Notes under the pieces: model-generated | What the model was told of the DNA's origin: nothing | Database searches by the model: none | Seen by the model: only the letters and a program-made list of their open reading frames with translations | In this document: positions 21,983-33,678 of the stretch, piece after piece | How the letters are laid out: each line of letters begins with the position of its first letter | Position numbering within the stretch: position 1 is the stretch's first letter | Assembly: GCA_030374805.1 (NCBI GenBank) | Contig: JARGSG010000005.1 | Coordinates: 248,001 to 312,000 of the forward strand | DNA from: Gracilaria gracilis | Lineage: Eukaryota; Rhodophyta; Florideophyceae; Gracilariales; Gracilariaceae | Direction of reading: 5' to 3' | DNA length: 64,000 nt | Position numbers and translations under genes: made by a program

Positions 21983-23758
21983 TTGCAGCGTTTGTTCCAT
22001 CGCTGCTCATTCGATTCGAGCTTTCCCGAGAAGGACATGAATCCGCTTGGGTTGGTGATGTTCGAACCGCCGTACGACAAGTTGTACTGGCTGGACCGTC
22101 AACGGTGGGGAAGTAATACCGCAACGGAGGCGAGAATCCGAGCGTCCCATGGGTTCGTGTACAGTTGGCAAAACGTCGAGTTCTTTGACGTCCCTGTTTA
22201 TCGCCAATCGGACTTGTATTGCTCCACGAACGAAGTGTGGACCAGCCTCGATGTGTCCCGCAACCTATCCGTACCGACTCCGTCCGTGTTGGCTTACCAT
22301 TCGGAAGAGCTTCTCAAAGGTTCACTCATTCAGGGTGTTGTCCGTCAGGTCGTATATGCCGAGTGGGCAGTGTTTGCCTTCATGGCGTTCCTCCAGGCGG
22401 GCCACGAAGGTATCGAGGTCTTCAACCGTGCGGGAGACGAGCTTCTGTACCACAAGGACGGCCAAACCAAGTACGGGTGGTTGTTTCCGATGCCGTACAA
22501 ACTGGTATGTATCCTGGCCGAGATGGGACTCCCAAACGTTCTCTGCGGCACCGTGTTTCCCTCGCCGGTCAGTGAGAAACTGTTACAGTACTCGTTGGAG
22601 ACCGATTGGGACAACACTCCGGGGTTCCTGTGGTACGACTACTACTCCGATACGTTCCCGGCGATGCCCTCGACCGGATCGGTCGCGACGCCGATCACTC
22701 GTGTCCTGAAGGGTTCGGAGAGTCTCTCCCCCTGGCCCTTCAAAACCATTCCGGACTTCTTCCCGCATGGGTTCATGGCGCAGGACTTCGAGGACGTGGC
22801 GCCACTGCCGACTCCAATGGTGACACCCGTTGAGGCGAACAACGTCGTGGAGGCAAGAGTACAGGCAGGATTTGGTCGAAAGTCTTGGGGCAAATCCGGT
22901 TTCGCCATTGAGGACAGCGCCAGCCCGCATTCGGACGTTGATACGCACAAGGCCTTCATGGCTCTCCGTGCGGCTTGTATTCCGTTCAGCGAAGAGGAAC
23001 CTGCGACGCGTGACGACGCCCTGTTGGTGGCCCGAGCATGGATGCGCCGTGCGGTCAACGCCGAGACTGCTCTCCGTGAGCAGGCTCAGGTGCAGCTTAA
23101 CCTGCTCGGTTACCTCCGGGCCCACTCCTTGTTGGTCCTCGGGTCTTACGAGAAGTCCGTGACGGCTGGTCTGGGCATGGCGCGCGGTGTGGATAGGACG
23201 CCGATGTCGACGTTCGCGCCGCCGTTAGAGGAGCTGGTGACCAAATTTTATGAGGGCATTGCGCAACAGGTCGATGCGGAGCGCGTCGTCGATCATATCG
23301 TGAAGAACATGCGCCAAGCGGCGGAGTCCTTCTTCAACGGTGTCGAGATGGTTGCGCCCTATATTCTGCCCGGGGAAGAGCCTGAAGGTGTAGGCCAGTC
23401 CGGTGACAGTGCAGGGCCGAGCGGTACGAACGCGGCTCCCGAAGGGGAGACCCTGCAAGAGGAGGTAACCCCTGCGGTCCAGGATTTTCCAATGCCGTCT
23501 CCGAGCGGTGATCAAGAGGGAACGGAGACCGTCACGGTTGAGGAGGACCTCACAAAGCCGGCGCCTGCACCCGCAAGCCAATCGGGCAGTAAGTCGGGTG
23601 GGAAGAAGAAGGTCGTGGCCACTTCGGCGTGGCCTGGGGCCGCCTTGGCGTTCCAGCCGACGAAGACCGGTTCGAGTTCGCGTGGTGGTTCCGCTGTGGG
23701 CCGTGGTACCTCTCCGTGGGGTACCCGTGGGCCTGGTATTACGAAGCCCGGTTGGTAG
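21983..23758 (+). CDS. antisense accessory ORF of element C
   Basis: Fossil retroelement part. The 591-codon frame runs opposite to gag-pol between pol and the 3' LTR. It aligns with the antisense ORF of element B: PPYDKLYWLDRQRWG here against RPYNTIHWANRRRWG there. TEARIR, then NVEFF, L-SVPTP-VLAYH/F and AEWAVFAFMAFLQAG against AEWAVLVAILALQAA follow in the same order. The C-terminus is Gly/Ser/Thr-rich in both. There is no similarity to gag, pol or envelope that I recognise. A hydrophobic stretch near residues 125-145 could be a membrane or buried helix. The true start may lie upstream. Function unknown. Confidence 0.72.
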   Translation: MQRLFHRCSFDSSFPEKDMNPLGLVMFEPPYDKLYWLDRQRWGSNTATEARIRASHGFVYSWQNVEFFDVPVYRQSDLYCSTNEVWTSLDVSRNLSVPTPSVLAYHSEELLKGSLIQGVVRQVVYAEWAVFAFMAFLQAGHEGIEVFNRAGDELLYHKDGQTKYGWLFPMPYKLVCILAEMGLPNVLCGTVFPSPVSEKLLQYSLETDWDNTPGFLWYDYYSDTFPAMPSTGSVATPITRVLKGSESLSPWPFKTIPDFFPHGFMAQDFEDVAPLPTPMVTPVEANNVVEARVQAGFGRKSWGKSGFAIEDSASPHSDVDTHKAFMALRAACIPFSEEEPATRDDALLVARAWMRRAVNAETALREQAQVQLNLLGYLRAHSLLVLGSYEKSVTAGLGMARGVDRTPMSTFAPPLEELVTKFYEGIAQQVDAERVVDHIVKNMRQAAESFFNGVEMVAPYILPGEEPEGVGQSGDSAGPSGTNAAPEGETLQEEVTPAVQDFPMPSPSGDQEGTETVTVEEDLTKPAPAPASQSGSKSGGKKKVVATSAWPGAALAFQPTKTGSSSRGGSAVGRGTSPWGTRGPGITKPGW

Positions 23759-24048
23759 AAGACTACTTAGTTGACCGTACGTACTGGTAGCTTTCTTTTC
23801 TCCTAAGTAAACTTGTGATTGTTTGTGATGACCTGTGGGCCAATAGCATGTCGTTCTGCGTGTGCCATTGTCGAAAAAGGCGGCCTTTTGTAAAAATCGG
23901 AAAGTAATTGACCAATAGGCGTACGTTGGTGGCGGTTTGCCGCCCAATGAAAACGTAGTGGCGGCGCCTTTTGGTGCCCCGTGACGGTTCACCGCTTGCG
24001 AGCCAGTACGTACGATCTCGGATCTCGGATCCGCCCCTTTCCCCCTCC

Positions 24049-27000
24049 TTAAGGTGTCGCCGCTACCGAAGGGTTTCGGCGACGCCAATAGCGGGCGATA
24101 GAATGCTGGGGGATGTGTTCCGGCGGTTCGAAGGTATCCTGATCGGTGCGGCACCCGTGCCATCGTACGCGGTATTCCTGTCCGTTCGGGGTGTCGCGAT
24201 GGTCGACGACGCGTTCCACCACGCTCGGAAGTGTTCCGGGCGGTGGTGTGGGTTGGTCGTCGACTGGTTCGTCCGCATACGGTCCCTCAGGGTCAGCAGC
24301 TACTCTGCCGTGTGTCCGTTCGGAAGTGACCGTTGTGGTTGTTGGCCGTGCGGTTAGGGCTTTTGTCACTCTGTCAATACTGACGGTGTTGTGAATACCG
24401 TCTTGGTTCAGAGTGACAGTGGCATCCGTTGCAGATACGACTTTAAACGGGCCAACCGTCTTCGGTAAGAGCTTCCGATACGTACGTTCCTGATCCGTAA
24501 GGTCCTCCTCTGCGTTCTTGTAGTCCGGTCGGTCAACAAACACCTCTTCCCCAGGGGTGAAGCTCGGCGTGTACCGTACGGATTTGTCGAAGTTTTCCTT
24601 ATAGCGCTGTTGGGCGCGGGTCAACTTTGTCCGAGCGGTCTGCAGCGTGGCCTGTAGGAGCTTGAGCGTGTAGCGTTTTAGCCGAGCGGCAGTGGGCTGT
24701 GTAGGCGTCGTTGGGTCCAGTGACGTACTGGGCTCATCGAGCAGAACGCTTGAGGGTTTACGCGTTAGCGCAACGTCGAACGGTGCGGTACCGAGAGATC
24801 GATGGATCTGTAGGTTGTAACCGTACGTAAGAGGTGCACATACGCGTGCCAAGTGTTCTGATGGTCCGCTACGTAGTGGCGTAACCTCTCCACGAGTGTT
24901 TTGTTAAACCGTTCGGCCTGACCATTTGTTTGCGGATGGTACGCGGTCGTTAGTACGAGTTTGGTTCCCAAAGCGGTACATACAGTCTCAAAGAACTTAG
25001 AGACGAATTGAGTTCCGTTATCGGTTAGCAAGTAGTTTGGTATTCCGTACGGATAAACGCAGTTCTCCCGGAAGGCCTTCGCCACTACAGGAGCTGTGGT
25101 TGACCGCAGAGGTATAGAGCGAGCTATCTTGCTAAACCGATCGGTAATAACCAGTATGTACTGGTAGCCGTTTACGGACTTCGTGAATGGGCCGAAGATG
25201 TCCATCGCGACGAATTCCAGCGGACCGGCGGCGGGGAACAGCTTCAGCAGCTTGTGCGACTTGAAGTGTGTTCCCTTCGTCGCCGGGCCGATGCGACAGT
25301 CCCGTACGGTCTGGAATACATCGTTGGCCATATGTGGCCAGTAGAAGTCTCGACGGAGACTTTCATACATCCGAGTGGAGCCCGGATGGCCAACGAGACG
25401 GGGGTAGTGTGCCAAGTAGAGGACGCGTGCCTGCAGTGATGCAGGCACGACCTTCTGGATGGCGCCGTCCAGTGGGGCTTTGCGCACGATAAGTCCGTTT
25501 CGGTCAATGTCGAACAGAGTGACACCGTTGCCGATGTCTTTCCGTACGGACTCACAGAAAGGGTCATCTGCTTGAGCTCGTACCAGCTCTTCGACCGTGA
25601 CCGGAACGATATTGGTTTCCTCCGAGGTGACAGCGAGCACCTCGGGGATACCAGCAGATTTCCGTTCGGACGTTGTCCAGTCGACGCAGACGTCGCTGTA
25701 CTCATCACCGTTAACGGTAATGTTGCTGATAAAGTAGCCATCGTCCGTACGGTCATTCACTAGCAAGCAGGGGACCTCTTCGTCCAATGGGGCATCGTCT
25801 TCGCCATCCGTCCGAATCCGAAAAAGGGCATCAGCCGCTTGGTGCTTGATACCCGGACGGTGGACGACATCGAAGTCATACTCCATTAGACGCAACCGCC
25901 ACCTGGCCAATCACCCTGACGCGTCCGCAAGGTTCAATATCCACCTCAAGGAGTGGTGGTCCGTTCGGACAGTGAACCTCTGACCTTCCAAGTACGGACG
26001 GAGGTGCAGTATGGCCCAGACGACCGCAAGGCATTCCCGTTCGGTAGTAGAGTATTGCCGTTCGGTCTTGGATAGAGAGCGGCTCCAGTAACCGATCAGT
26101 AATAAGCCTCCGTCCGGTTGCTTCTGTAGCAGGGTGCATCCTACCTGCCGGTCGCATGCGTCTGTATCCAGAACGTACGGGTACCCTTGACGGGGGATGG
26201 CCAAAATGGGCGGGCGTATCAGTCTCTGACGTAATTCGTCAAAGGCTTCGTATTCCGTATCGGTCAATGTCTCAAACTTCGTGGGTTGCCCCTTCTCCAA
26301 CTTGCGATTAAATGGAGCCGCAAGTCGGGCGAAGTTTGCGACAAACCGACGGAAAACGTTACAGAGCCCCAAGAACGATCGAAGCTCCGTCTGGGTCGTA
26401 GGCAGTTTAGCCTACTTGATAGCATTCTGTGTCTTGAGAGACACTTGAAGCTTTCCCGGTCGGATTACGTGGCGTAGATAGTCCACCGTGCCACTGAAAA
26501 AGTAGCAATTGTCTAGTCGGAGAGTAAAACCAGCCGAACGGAGCATATGCAGTATGGTCCGCACATGGTCATTATGCTCTTCAACCGTCCGGGAATAGAT
26601 GATTACGTCATCAAGATACACCAGTGCGTACTGCCACTTCAACCGTGATAGGATGATATCGAGAGCATGCTGGAAAGTAGCTGGTGCGTTCTTGAGTCCG
26701 AACGGCATTCTCCGATAACGGTACTGTCCCATATGCGACGTGAACGTCGTTTTGTCCCTGTCGGATTCATCCATTTCGGTCTGCCAATAACCACTGTTGG
26801 CGTCCAACGTGGGGAAGATTTGTGCATCTCCAAAAGAGTCGATGCACTCGTCCACTCGGGGTAGTGGGTACGTGTCCGGTACGGTCGTAGCATTCAACCG
26901 GCGGTAGTCAACGCAGAAGCGAAGGCTTCCTTCTTTCTTGAGCGCGAGTACCACCGGGCTGTGCCATTCTGCCGATGACGGTTCTATGACACCTGCAGCG

Positions 27001-28140
27001 AGCTGCGTTGTCACCTCTTTACGTTCGAGTTCTCTCCGAGCGGGTCCGCCACGGTACGGCATCTGGAATATGGGCTTAGAGCCTGGTTCCAGATGTAGGC
27101 GGTGCTTCGCTGCCGCAATCGTTCCGAGATGACCGTCCCACATGTCCGCAAACGGTCGAAGTAGCTCAATGACTTTGTCCCGTTCGGTAACCTACTCAGG
27201 ACTGATCTGTACCTTGCTGGTCCAATCGTTCTCATCTTTCCGTACGGTTTCTTGCTCTTGTTCGGTATCCTTGTATTCCCGTTCGGAATTATTACCCGAA
27301 ATCGGAATTTGTTCCCCCTCCTTAGACTCGTCCCTCCGCGACGATGGTTGCGGAGTTATGAGCGCTACAGGAGATGGAAGAGCAAGTCCGATAACGGTGT
27401 TCTTGTGTAGTCGAACCGAGCGGTCAGAAAAGTTCGCCGGGCGAACGAGAAAGGGTACGTCCGGTCGGAGCTCCATAACTCCACCCGCAAGGAGTGTGAG
27501 TTCAAGCGTTGATCCCGTTCGGTGATGAGACTGTAGAAAGACCGAGCCGGACGTTTTGGTGGTTACCATGACGTTCGTTTCCGACATTGGGGATAGAACA
27601 ACCGGACGGGCAACGTGTATCTTATTAGATGGAGTTTCCCGTTCGGGTTCTGATTCCGGCGCGGAAGGTGCATTTGGTCCGTAGGCGGAAGACTGTATAG
27701 ACACCGGTTTGGAGTGTCGTAGGAGTATTGTCCGTTTCGGTGGTAGTATTGCCAAGAAGTACTTGTCAATAAAAGAAGTACCGAGTAGTACGCTGGTGGA
27801 GAGGTTAGAAACCACCAGGAACTGTACTCGTACATTGAGGTCACTGATTCGGACCATAAGGGGGAGAACTCCCACAACGTCCATTCAGTTCTTCGACGCG
27901 TCCGTAATTTGGGGTCTTACGTTCGGTCGGAGTTTCGAGCGCCAATTCGGAGGGAGATGGCGTTCTTGAACCAGACAGGGTCCGGCTCCGGTATCAAGAA
28001 CTCCCGTTAACGGATACATCAGTGCCGTGTTGAGGCCAACCGACACGTGTACCTTGTAGTTCGCGCTTGAAAAGAGGACCGTTTCGGTTTCAATGTCCGT
28101 ATCGGTCAGGTCACATGTCAGGACAGGGCACTCCCCTCGG
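24049..28140 (-). CDS. element C pol region (PR-RT-RNaseH-IN-chromodomain)
   Basis: Fossil retroelement part, several breaks. Minus-strand frames show a protease DTGAGP motif near 27985, reverse transcriptase (YLDDVIIYS), RNase H (DTDACDRQVG), integrase (LTDNGTQFVSKFF, NGQAERFNKTL) and a chromodomain (VERVVDHRDTPNG to YRVRWHG). The protein is clearly homologous to pol of A/B but well diverged, so it is a separate family. Confidence 0.88.
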
Positions 28141-28204
28141 ATGGAGTCCGTTCGGTATGTCGCTGACGGGGGGAGGCTAGGCCTCTGTGGAGGAGTCGAT
28201 GCCT

Positions 28205-30405
28205 CTACGCTTCCTCCTGGTCGTTTTCCTGGTGGGGAGCAGGCTCCTCGACCAGCATGACGGCCTGTGTCGGTCTTGGTGAGTACATCTGGCGAGGCTG
28301 TCCGCCCTGGCGAAATCCTACATTGTCCTTCGGGGTATCACTTTTCCGTCCGGTCGGGTAGGCACTGTAATAGCCTTCCTCGCGGCGTTGCTGATAATTA
28401 GCATCCCGTATGGCAAGCAGCTTCTTCTTTAGGTCTGGCGGGAGCAACTGACAGCAGTTGGGCTCCCGTGAAAGGCAAATCCGACACGGTCTAACTGGTG
28501 CCTGCCCCTGGGGTTGCAGTACCCTGGAGCTGGCAGGACTGGGATAAGACCGAACGGACTGAGCCGGCGTTGAAGCCGAGGGCGTAGTGGGGGGCGAGGG
28601 CATGGAAGACGCGCGGGACACCGCGAGGACATGTTCCTCGTCTTCGTCCGATACGGAATAGATCGATTCCGACGGGGTATCGATACTGTGAACCTTCCGA
28701 GTGGTACGAGAAGACTCCTTCCGAGCGGTTGGCTTTTGAGTATCGACCCGAACCGACTATCGGCGTGAGGCACGATGGGTGTCTCCGTACGATTCCGCGT
28801 AACGGGCAAGTGCATTGTATCCGATATTGGGATGCAAGGTGAGGTGATTCCTCACCTTTGACCGTATGGAGGCAAGGAGACCTTCGACGAAGATCCCTTT
28901 CAAATTCCGATCGGTGAAGACATTTCCGCAACGGAGGGCTTTCGTCCAGAGCTTCTGGGCGAATTCCGTTTCGGACATGCCTCACGCTTGGCGGTAGAGG
29001 GTAACCTCTGCAGCCGCGTCGGCAATGATCTCATCCGTTTCGTACGTGGTCAACAGAAAGTTGACTACCTCTTCGTACGTGTGGAGAGACTCATCTTGAG
29101 TACGGCCGACAGCGCCAGACTCACCTTCGAGCCGAGACTGAACCAGAGCGTGCGCCGGTCCGGTCAGGTAAAACTGGAAACACCAGAGGGCTGCCCCCTC
29201 AGTGAGTCCGTTATGGTTGCAAGCGGTTTTAAACCGCTGTAAGAAATTGAGCACCGATATTGGATCCGTCCCGGAAAAGGAATGAACCTTCATCTGGACA
29301 TTCAATTTCTTTTGGTAGCGCGCAATCTTGCGCACCACCCGCGAATTGTACGTCTGGCTCCTCCTGAGCAACCTGTACGTACGTTAGTCCACCACTTTGG
29401 CGAACTTCTCGTTCAAGGGCCTGATGCGTTTCAGCATCAACCTGTCCGAACGGGAACGATACCGATCGGACTTCCCCCTCCGTCGAGGGCTGCGGGAGTG
29501 TCGGTCGACTTCCGAATCCGTACGGTCTTCATCCGACGATGACTCCGAAGAGTCCGAGTCCGTTTTGGCTGATCGTCGCCTTCTCTGGCGGCGACGATCT
29601 TTCCGTTTACGAGGCGCGTCATCCGAATCGGAACTTCCGCTCGGTCTACCGCCTCTGCGGCGGCGATTCCTCCTCTCGTCGGAGGAATCTCCTGAGCTTC
29701 CGTTCGGATCATCCTGCGGGCTGACTGGCGGGAGGTACACTCCGGTCGGACCCTTCGTCGGGCCCTTCTTCAGTTCCGGTCGGTGTTGCCTCTCGCCGCT
29801 AGCGGGTGCATTGTCCGTACGGTCAATAAAAGATTTGGGTGGGTGGGTCCGTAGCTGAGCTACCAGTGCGGTCAGTGTACTGTTCAGAGGTGACGTAGCA
29901 GGTTCCGAACGGTCTGTCTTCAGGATATTCCTGACCATGTCGTGTACGATCGGTGGAATATCCTGGTGCAGAAGCGCCGGGATTCGGTCCTTGAGGTACG
30001 TCCCCACTGCCATGGGGACGTGGACCTCAATTTCCGTTCGGATACTCTGCAGGGCATAGAGAGCGATACCTGCACAGAGTTCCCGTGCGGTAGTTCGTTC
30101 GGTAAGGAGTGGCGGCGCGGGGCCAGCTTCGCCCCGCGGCGTCTTCTCCGTTCCGGGAAAGGGGGCGAGCGCAATTGCCTCGCCCTCGTTCCGTTCGCAC
30201 TTTGACCTATTACGTACGGAACCGTCTCGGATAGTCCGTTCGGGCTCCTCTGAAGGCGTGACGTAGGCCGTCGCGTTACTTCGGATGCTCTGGCGGCCAA
30301 CCGAAGCGGCATCCGAAGCGGCGCGAATTGCCACCGGTACGGACTTTGCGGAGTCTTTGTCGACCATAGACCCTTCACCCATTTCTCCGTGCGGACGAAG
30401 ACTCA
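28205..30405 (-). CDS. element C gag region
   Basis: Fossil retroelement part, with breaks. It contains an acidic/basic Ser-rich stretch and a gag helical region (SFSGTDPISVLNFLQRFKTA against TFTGDDPIAVIEFLQKFKIA in element A). A C-terminal cysteine motif (CRICLSREPNCC) stands where A has a zinc knuckle. The start is placed near the ATG in MSLRPHGEMG, after the primer site; this is approximate. Confidence 0.8.
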
Positions 30406-30462
30406 TACTGTACGTATCGGTTCCACGATCGGTTCTGCTGCTCCGCACGGTCTCGAATTCCA

Positions 30463-30480
30463 CTTCTAAATCGGGAGACC
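30463..30480 (-). other. primer-binding site of element C
   Basis: On the minus strand TGGTCTCCCGATTTAGAA follows the 5' LTR. It differs from the element A site at one position, so the same tRNA primer is likely. Confidence 0.65.
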
Positions 30481-30482
30481 AA

Positions 30483-31026
30483 TGTGGTATAACGCACAAA
30501 AAGGGAGAGAGTCCGAAGCGGTCTTGAGACGGGAGCGGCGGCAGCGTACAGTCTTGTGACTGTAATGAATCCAAACGGAGAGAAGGGGCGAAAGCACGGG
30601 GCGGTCGAGGGGAGAGTCGACGATTGGTATCACCAGGCACGTACAGGAACGTGCGTAAGGGTACGAACGGTCTGAGAAACCCAATAAAGAGGTAGCCGTG
30701 CGGTCTATCGTGAGTGCAAACTAACGAAGAAGACGTTCGGCAGAAGATGCTTGTCGTTTACGATTGGGGGCCTCGGCAGATCCGAACTACAACTAAATAT
30801 CGGGTCTGGGCCCCATTACTAACTACTGTACGATCGGTCTAATTTGCATTGTCACCACCAAGTCCGTACACGTGGCCAACTTGTACGCTGTGCCAACCCG
30901 TCCGGTACTTGATCACCAAATCGTACACGTGGCGGTGCCACTGCACCAGCCCATCGTGCACTACCCTTTTGTACGTGAACGGCCGATCGGATACACCATG
31001 CACCAACTCGGGCCCACTATACTACA
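30483..31026 (-). repeat. 5' LTR of element C
   Basis: 544 bp, paired with 19839-20385. Target duplication CTTTT follows at 31027-31031. Confidence 0.92.
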
Positions 31027-31259
31027 CTTTTCCATGGTGTACTGGTGTTTTGATAGATAACGAATGTTAATAGGGACTTTAGGCTAGAGCAATTCTCGTA
31101 AGGACTTTCGTACCCACGGTTTACACGCACCATACGAGATTTGGTCACGAAATCTCTCGACTTGCACTTTACGCACATGTACTTGTCCTCTCCAAGCTTT
31201 GCATGGCTCCCAACTGGCAGAACAATTGTTCTTCAACAAAAGCACTCTCTTGGACGGGC

Positions 31260-31714
31260 ACGAGCCCGTCTTCAAAGGCGGCGCACTCGGTTTGCACTCG
31301 CTGTATATCTTGACGCGCACGCACCTCTTTTACTAACAGTCTGGAAAGAAGTTAAAAAAACTAAAGAAGATGTTGCAAACTTGCGAGTCAGATTTCGAAC
31401 AATCTTGCAAACGAGTCTCAATCTTAATGTCTACTCTGAGGAGCAATGTCTACAGGACTTTTGGTTTTGTCGTAGTGACATCGGTAAAGTAGCTATGGCA
31501 ATGCAATGGAATTTTAGTCATGCTCAGCGTAATCGATACTACTGTGATTCTGTCCCCATGTTGCGTTGTTCTGAGACAGCTGGCTTCCGTACTAACCTGG
31601 TATGAGCTGGATATAGTATATGGTATGCGGTACAGCCATATAGGTGAAGTTTTTTTGGGAGGCTGTCAAGCAATTTGTCACGATTATCTTGAGAGCAGCT
31701 TTGATGACGCGTAA
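31260..31714 (+). pseudogene. HARBI-like transposase remnant (N-terminal part)
   Basis: Two overlapping plus-strand frames carry motifs typical of the N-terminal region of PIF/Harbinger-type nucleases. One has FWFCRSDIGKVAMAM followed by a PMLRCSE-type stretch; the other has CVVLRQLASVLTWYELD and YSHIGEVFLGG. A frameshift separates them near 31545. The catalytic part is absent, so this is a relic. The family assignment is by motif recognition only. It is not the same sequence as the transposase at 16619-18268. Confidence 0.45.
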
Positions 31715-33060
31715 CCAGCGAGGGCGGGAAAAAACGGTTGTTGGAAGTCAAAAACGCCATTTGATTTGAAAGCAGAGGCGTGGCGACAAGTAAGGGATTT
31801 TTCATAGTGGAGACAGCGGTTTCGTTGCGGACACTGTATCGGTGCTGCAAGACGCCATTGCAGAGAGCGGTGATGGTGCACCACGAGTAGTAGTGGTACT
31901 GCAGGGGTGGTGGTGGTTGTAAAAGGCCAGTTGTCGCAGCTAATATTGAGGGGCTTGTGAAAGGGGGAGAGAGAAGGCATTGAGGGTGATGGTAAATACG
32001 GCTGGGGTGGTAGGACCACTGGCAGACTGGAGCTCACGCCAGAAGGTCAGGTTGGCTTGTAGCAGGCGGCTATGGCACCCGAAGATGTGCAGCGGCTGTA
32101 TAGAACTTAGTATTGCTGATTGTGGGTCATAGCGGGCGGCAGTTTGCCGCGAGGGTAGAGTTTTTTTTTTCAACGTGCTGCTTCCGCTTCCGCAAGAGCA
32201 TTGCTACTGCTGCGGCACGCTAGCTCTGCGGAGGCAATAATGTCTTGGCGAAAGCAGCAGTGAGTATAAGAGGTTAGCGGTGTCGAAAGAACGTGTGTGC
32301 ACATGTCGGAATTGGCGATATGCACCACAAAATGTGCGGCACAACCGCTTGTAGAGGCGGGGAAACAGCGATTGAGCGACGAAGCAGGGCAGCCATGGCT
32401 CTGTGTTAGCAAGTCGTATGTAGGACAGTACTGTAACAGTCCTGTTCTGAAAGCAAGAAATAAAAACAGAGAGAGAAAAGAAAGGGTCGTCGAGGTACAG
32501 GGAGTCCGCGGTCGCTGGAGAGGCAGTCACACGGTGAGGGAACAGAAAAGGGCACACCCAGATTGATTCGATCTTCATCTGGGTTGCTTCCCTGTGATTG
32601 GGAAGCTTTTATAGTGGCCCTTTGCCATCATCAGCTTGTGTGCTGATCTGGCAAATTAAGAACTATGACAATAGATGTAGTGCTTGTCCATGGCAAAGAA
32701 CGTTGCACAGAGTACTTATCGCAAAAAGCGTTATACTCGCAGACGTGATTGCAAATACCCGAAAAACACGTCGAACTGCATTTGCGAGCTACAACAATTT
32801 GCATTGCTGTACAATCCAATGGAAGCATTTGCGCAATCAACGCAACAGCGCATATGAACGTCATGCAACACCCTCTCAGGTCCAGTTCCAACAGTCCCAC
32901 GCCGTGCTGAGCGGGCTGTAGTGAGGTGTTATCAACACTCTGATGCATTGCACAGCGCTGCGTTTGCCTTGAAACAGTGTGCAGCGGGATATGCAGAGTG
33001 GGGATAATAGCGCGGGGTTTGGGCGTTGGGCGATAGGCCTCGTGGAGTAGTCGGGGCCAA
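31715..33060. other. intergenic, no gene supported
   Basis: Mixed-composition sequence with short overlapping frames on both strands and no recognisable domain. A T run lies at 32161-32170. Confidence 0.5.
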
Positions 33061-33090
33061 AACTATCGGCGTTGATCGCAGCAGTTGGGG

Positions 33091-33320
33091 GCAAGCCCGT
33101 AGTCGCAGTCGGCGGTTGAAACGAGCGCGCCGTCGCTGCCGGCGGTCTAAACGAGCACGCTGTCGCCGCCGTTGGTTGAAGAGAGCATGCCGTTGCCGCC
33201 TGCAGTTAAAGCTAGCAAGCCTTTTGCCGCCTGCAGTTGGAGCGAGCACGCCGTCGCGGTCGACGGTTAAGGCGAGTATGCCTTCGCCGCTGGCAGTTTG
33301 AAGGAGGGCGTCGTCGTGCA
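33091..33320. repeat. 30-bp minisatellite
   Basis: About seven imperfect copies of a 30-bp unit are phased exactly (33091, 33121, 33151, 33181, 33211, 33241, 33271) plus a partial copy. The consensus contains GAGCACGCCGTCGCCG followed by GGCGGTTGAA-like sequence. Because 30 is a multiple of three, all frames through it stay open; the minus strand gives 10-residue Arg-rich repeats, but no gene context supports translation. Confidence 0.75.
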
Positions 33321-33678
33321 AAATTGGTCACCTTTTCAGCTCCATCAGGTGCGCGTGTAACCCGAGCACAAGTTCACACGCGTGCTAGTATGTGTGCCAG
33401 CCAGAGTGCACGTGCTACACGTGCGCGAAATTGTGGGGAGGTATGAGGTCTAGTGTCTACACGACAACTGTACTCATATGAGTCTAAATGTATTCATATG
33501 AATACAAAATTCCCTCCCAATTTTAGGGTAAAGATATTCCAATATTTAACAGATTTGCTCATTTTACTCATGAAAATTGTCTCTTCCCTCCCTTCCAACC
33601 AAACGTTTTGTGTCTTCCACGGCAAAATTCTAATACTACGGGAACTTTTTCACCCGCGAACTCAACAAACAACAAAAA

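Larger units (their letters stand above)
19839..31026 (-). mobile_element. Ty3/gypsy chromovirus element C (older, second family)
   Basis: Fossil LTR retrotransposon on the minus strand. LTRs are 30483-31026 (5') and 19839-20385 (3'), with target duplication CTTTT at 19834-19838 and 31027-31031. Parts from 5' to 3': primer site, gag, protease, reverse transcriptase, RNase H, integrase, chromodomain, and a 3' region with a long antisense ORF. The LTRs differ at roughly 2 percent of sites plus a small indel, so it is older than A and B. It is broken in several places, roughly half a dozen or more. Palindromes of the type CCGTTCGG, CCGTACGG and CCGATCGG recur densely along the whole element. Confidence 0.92.

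Noticed and set aside
23225-24163. 312-codon minus-strand frame over the element C antisense ORF
   Set aside because: Shadow frame. Only the plus-strand protein aligns with element B.
33237-33446. Arg-rich frame over the minisatellite
   Set aside because: Open only because the repeat unit is a multiple of three; no gene context.
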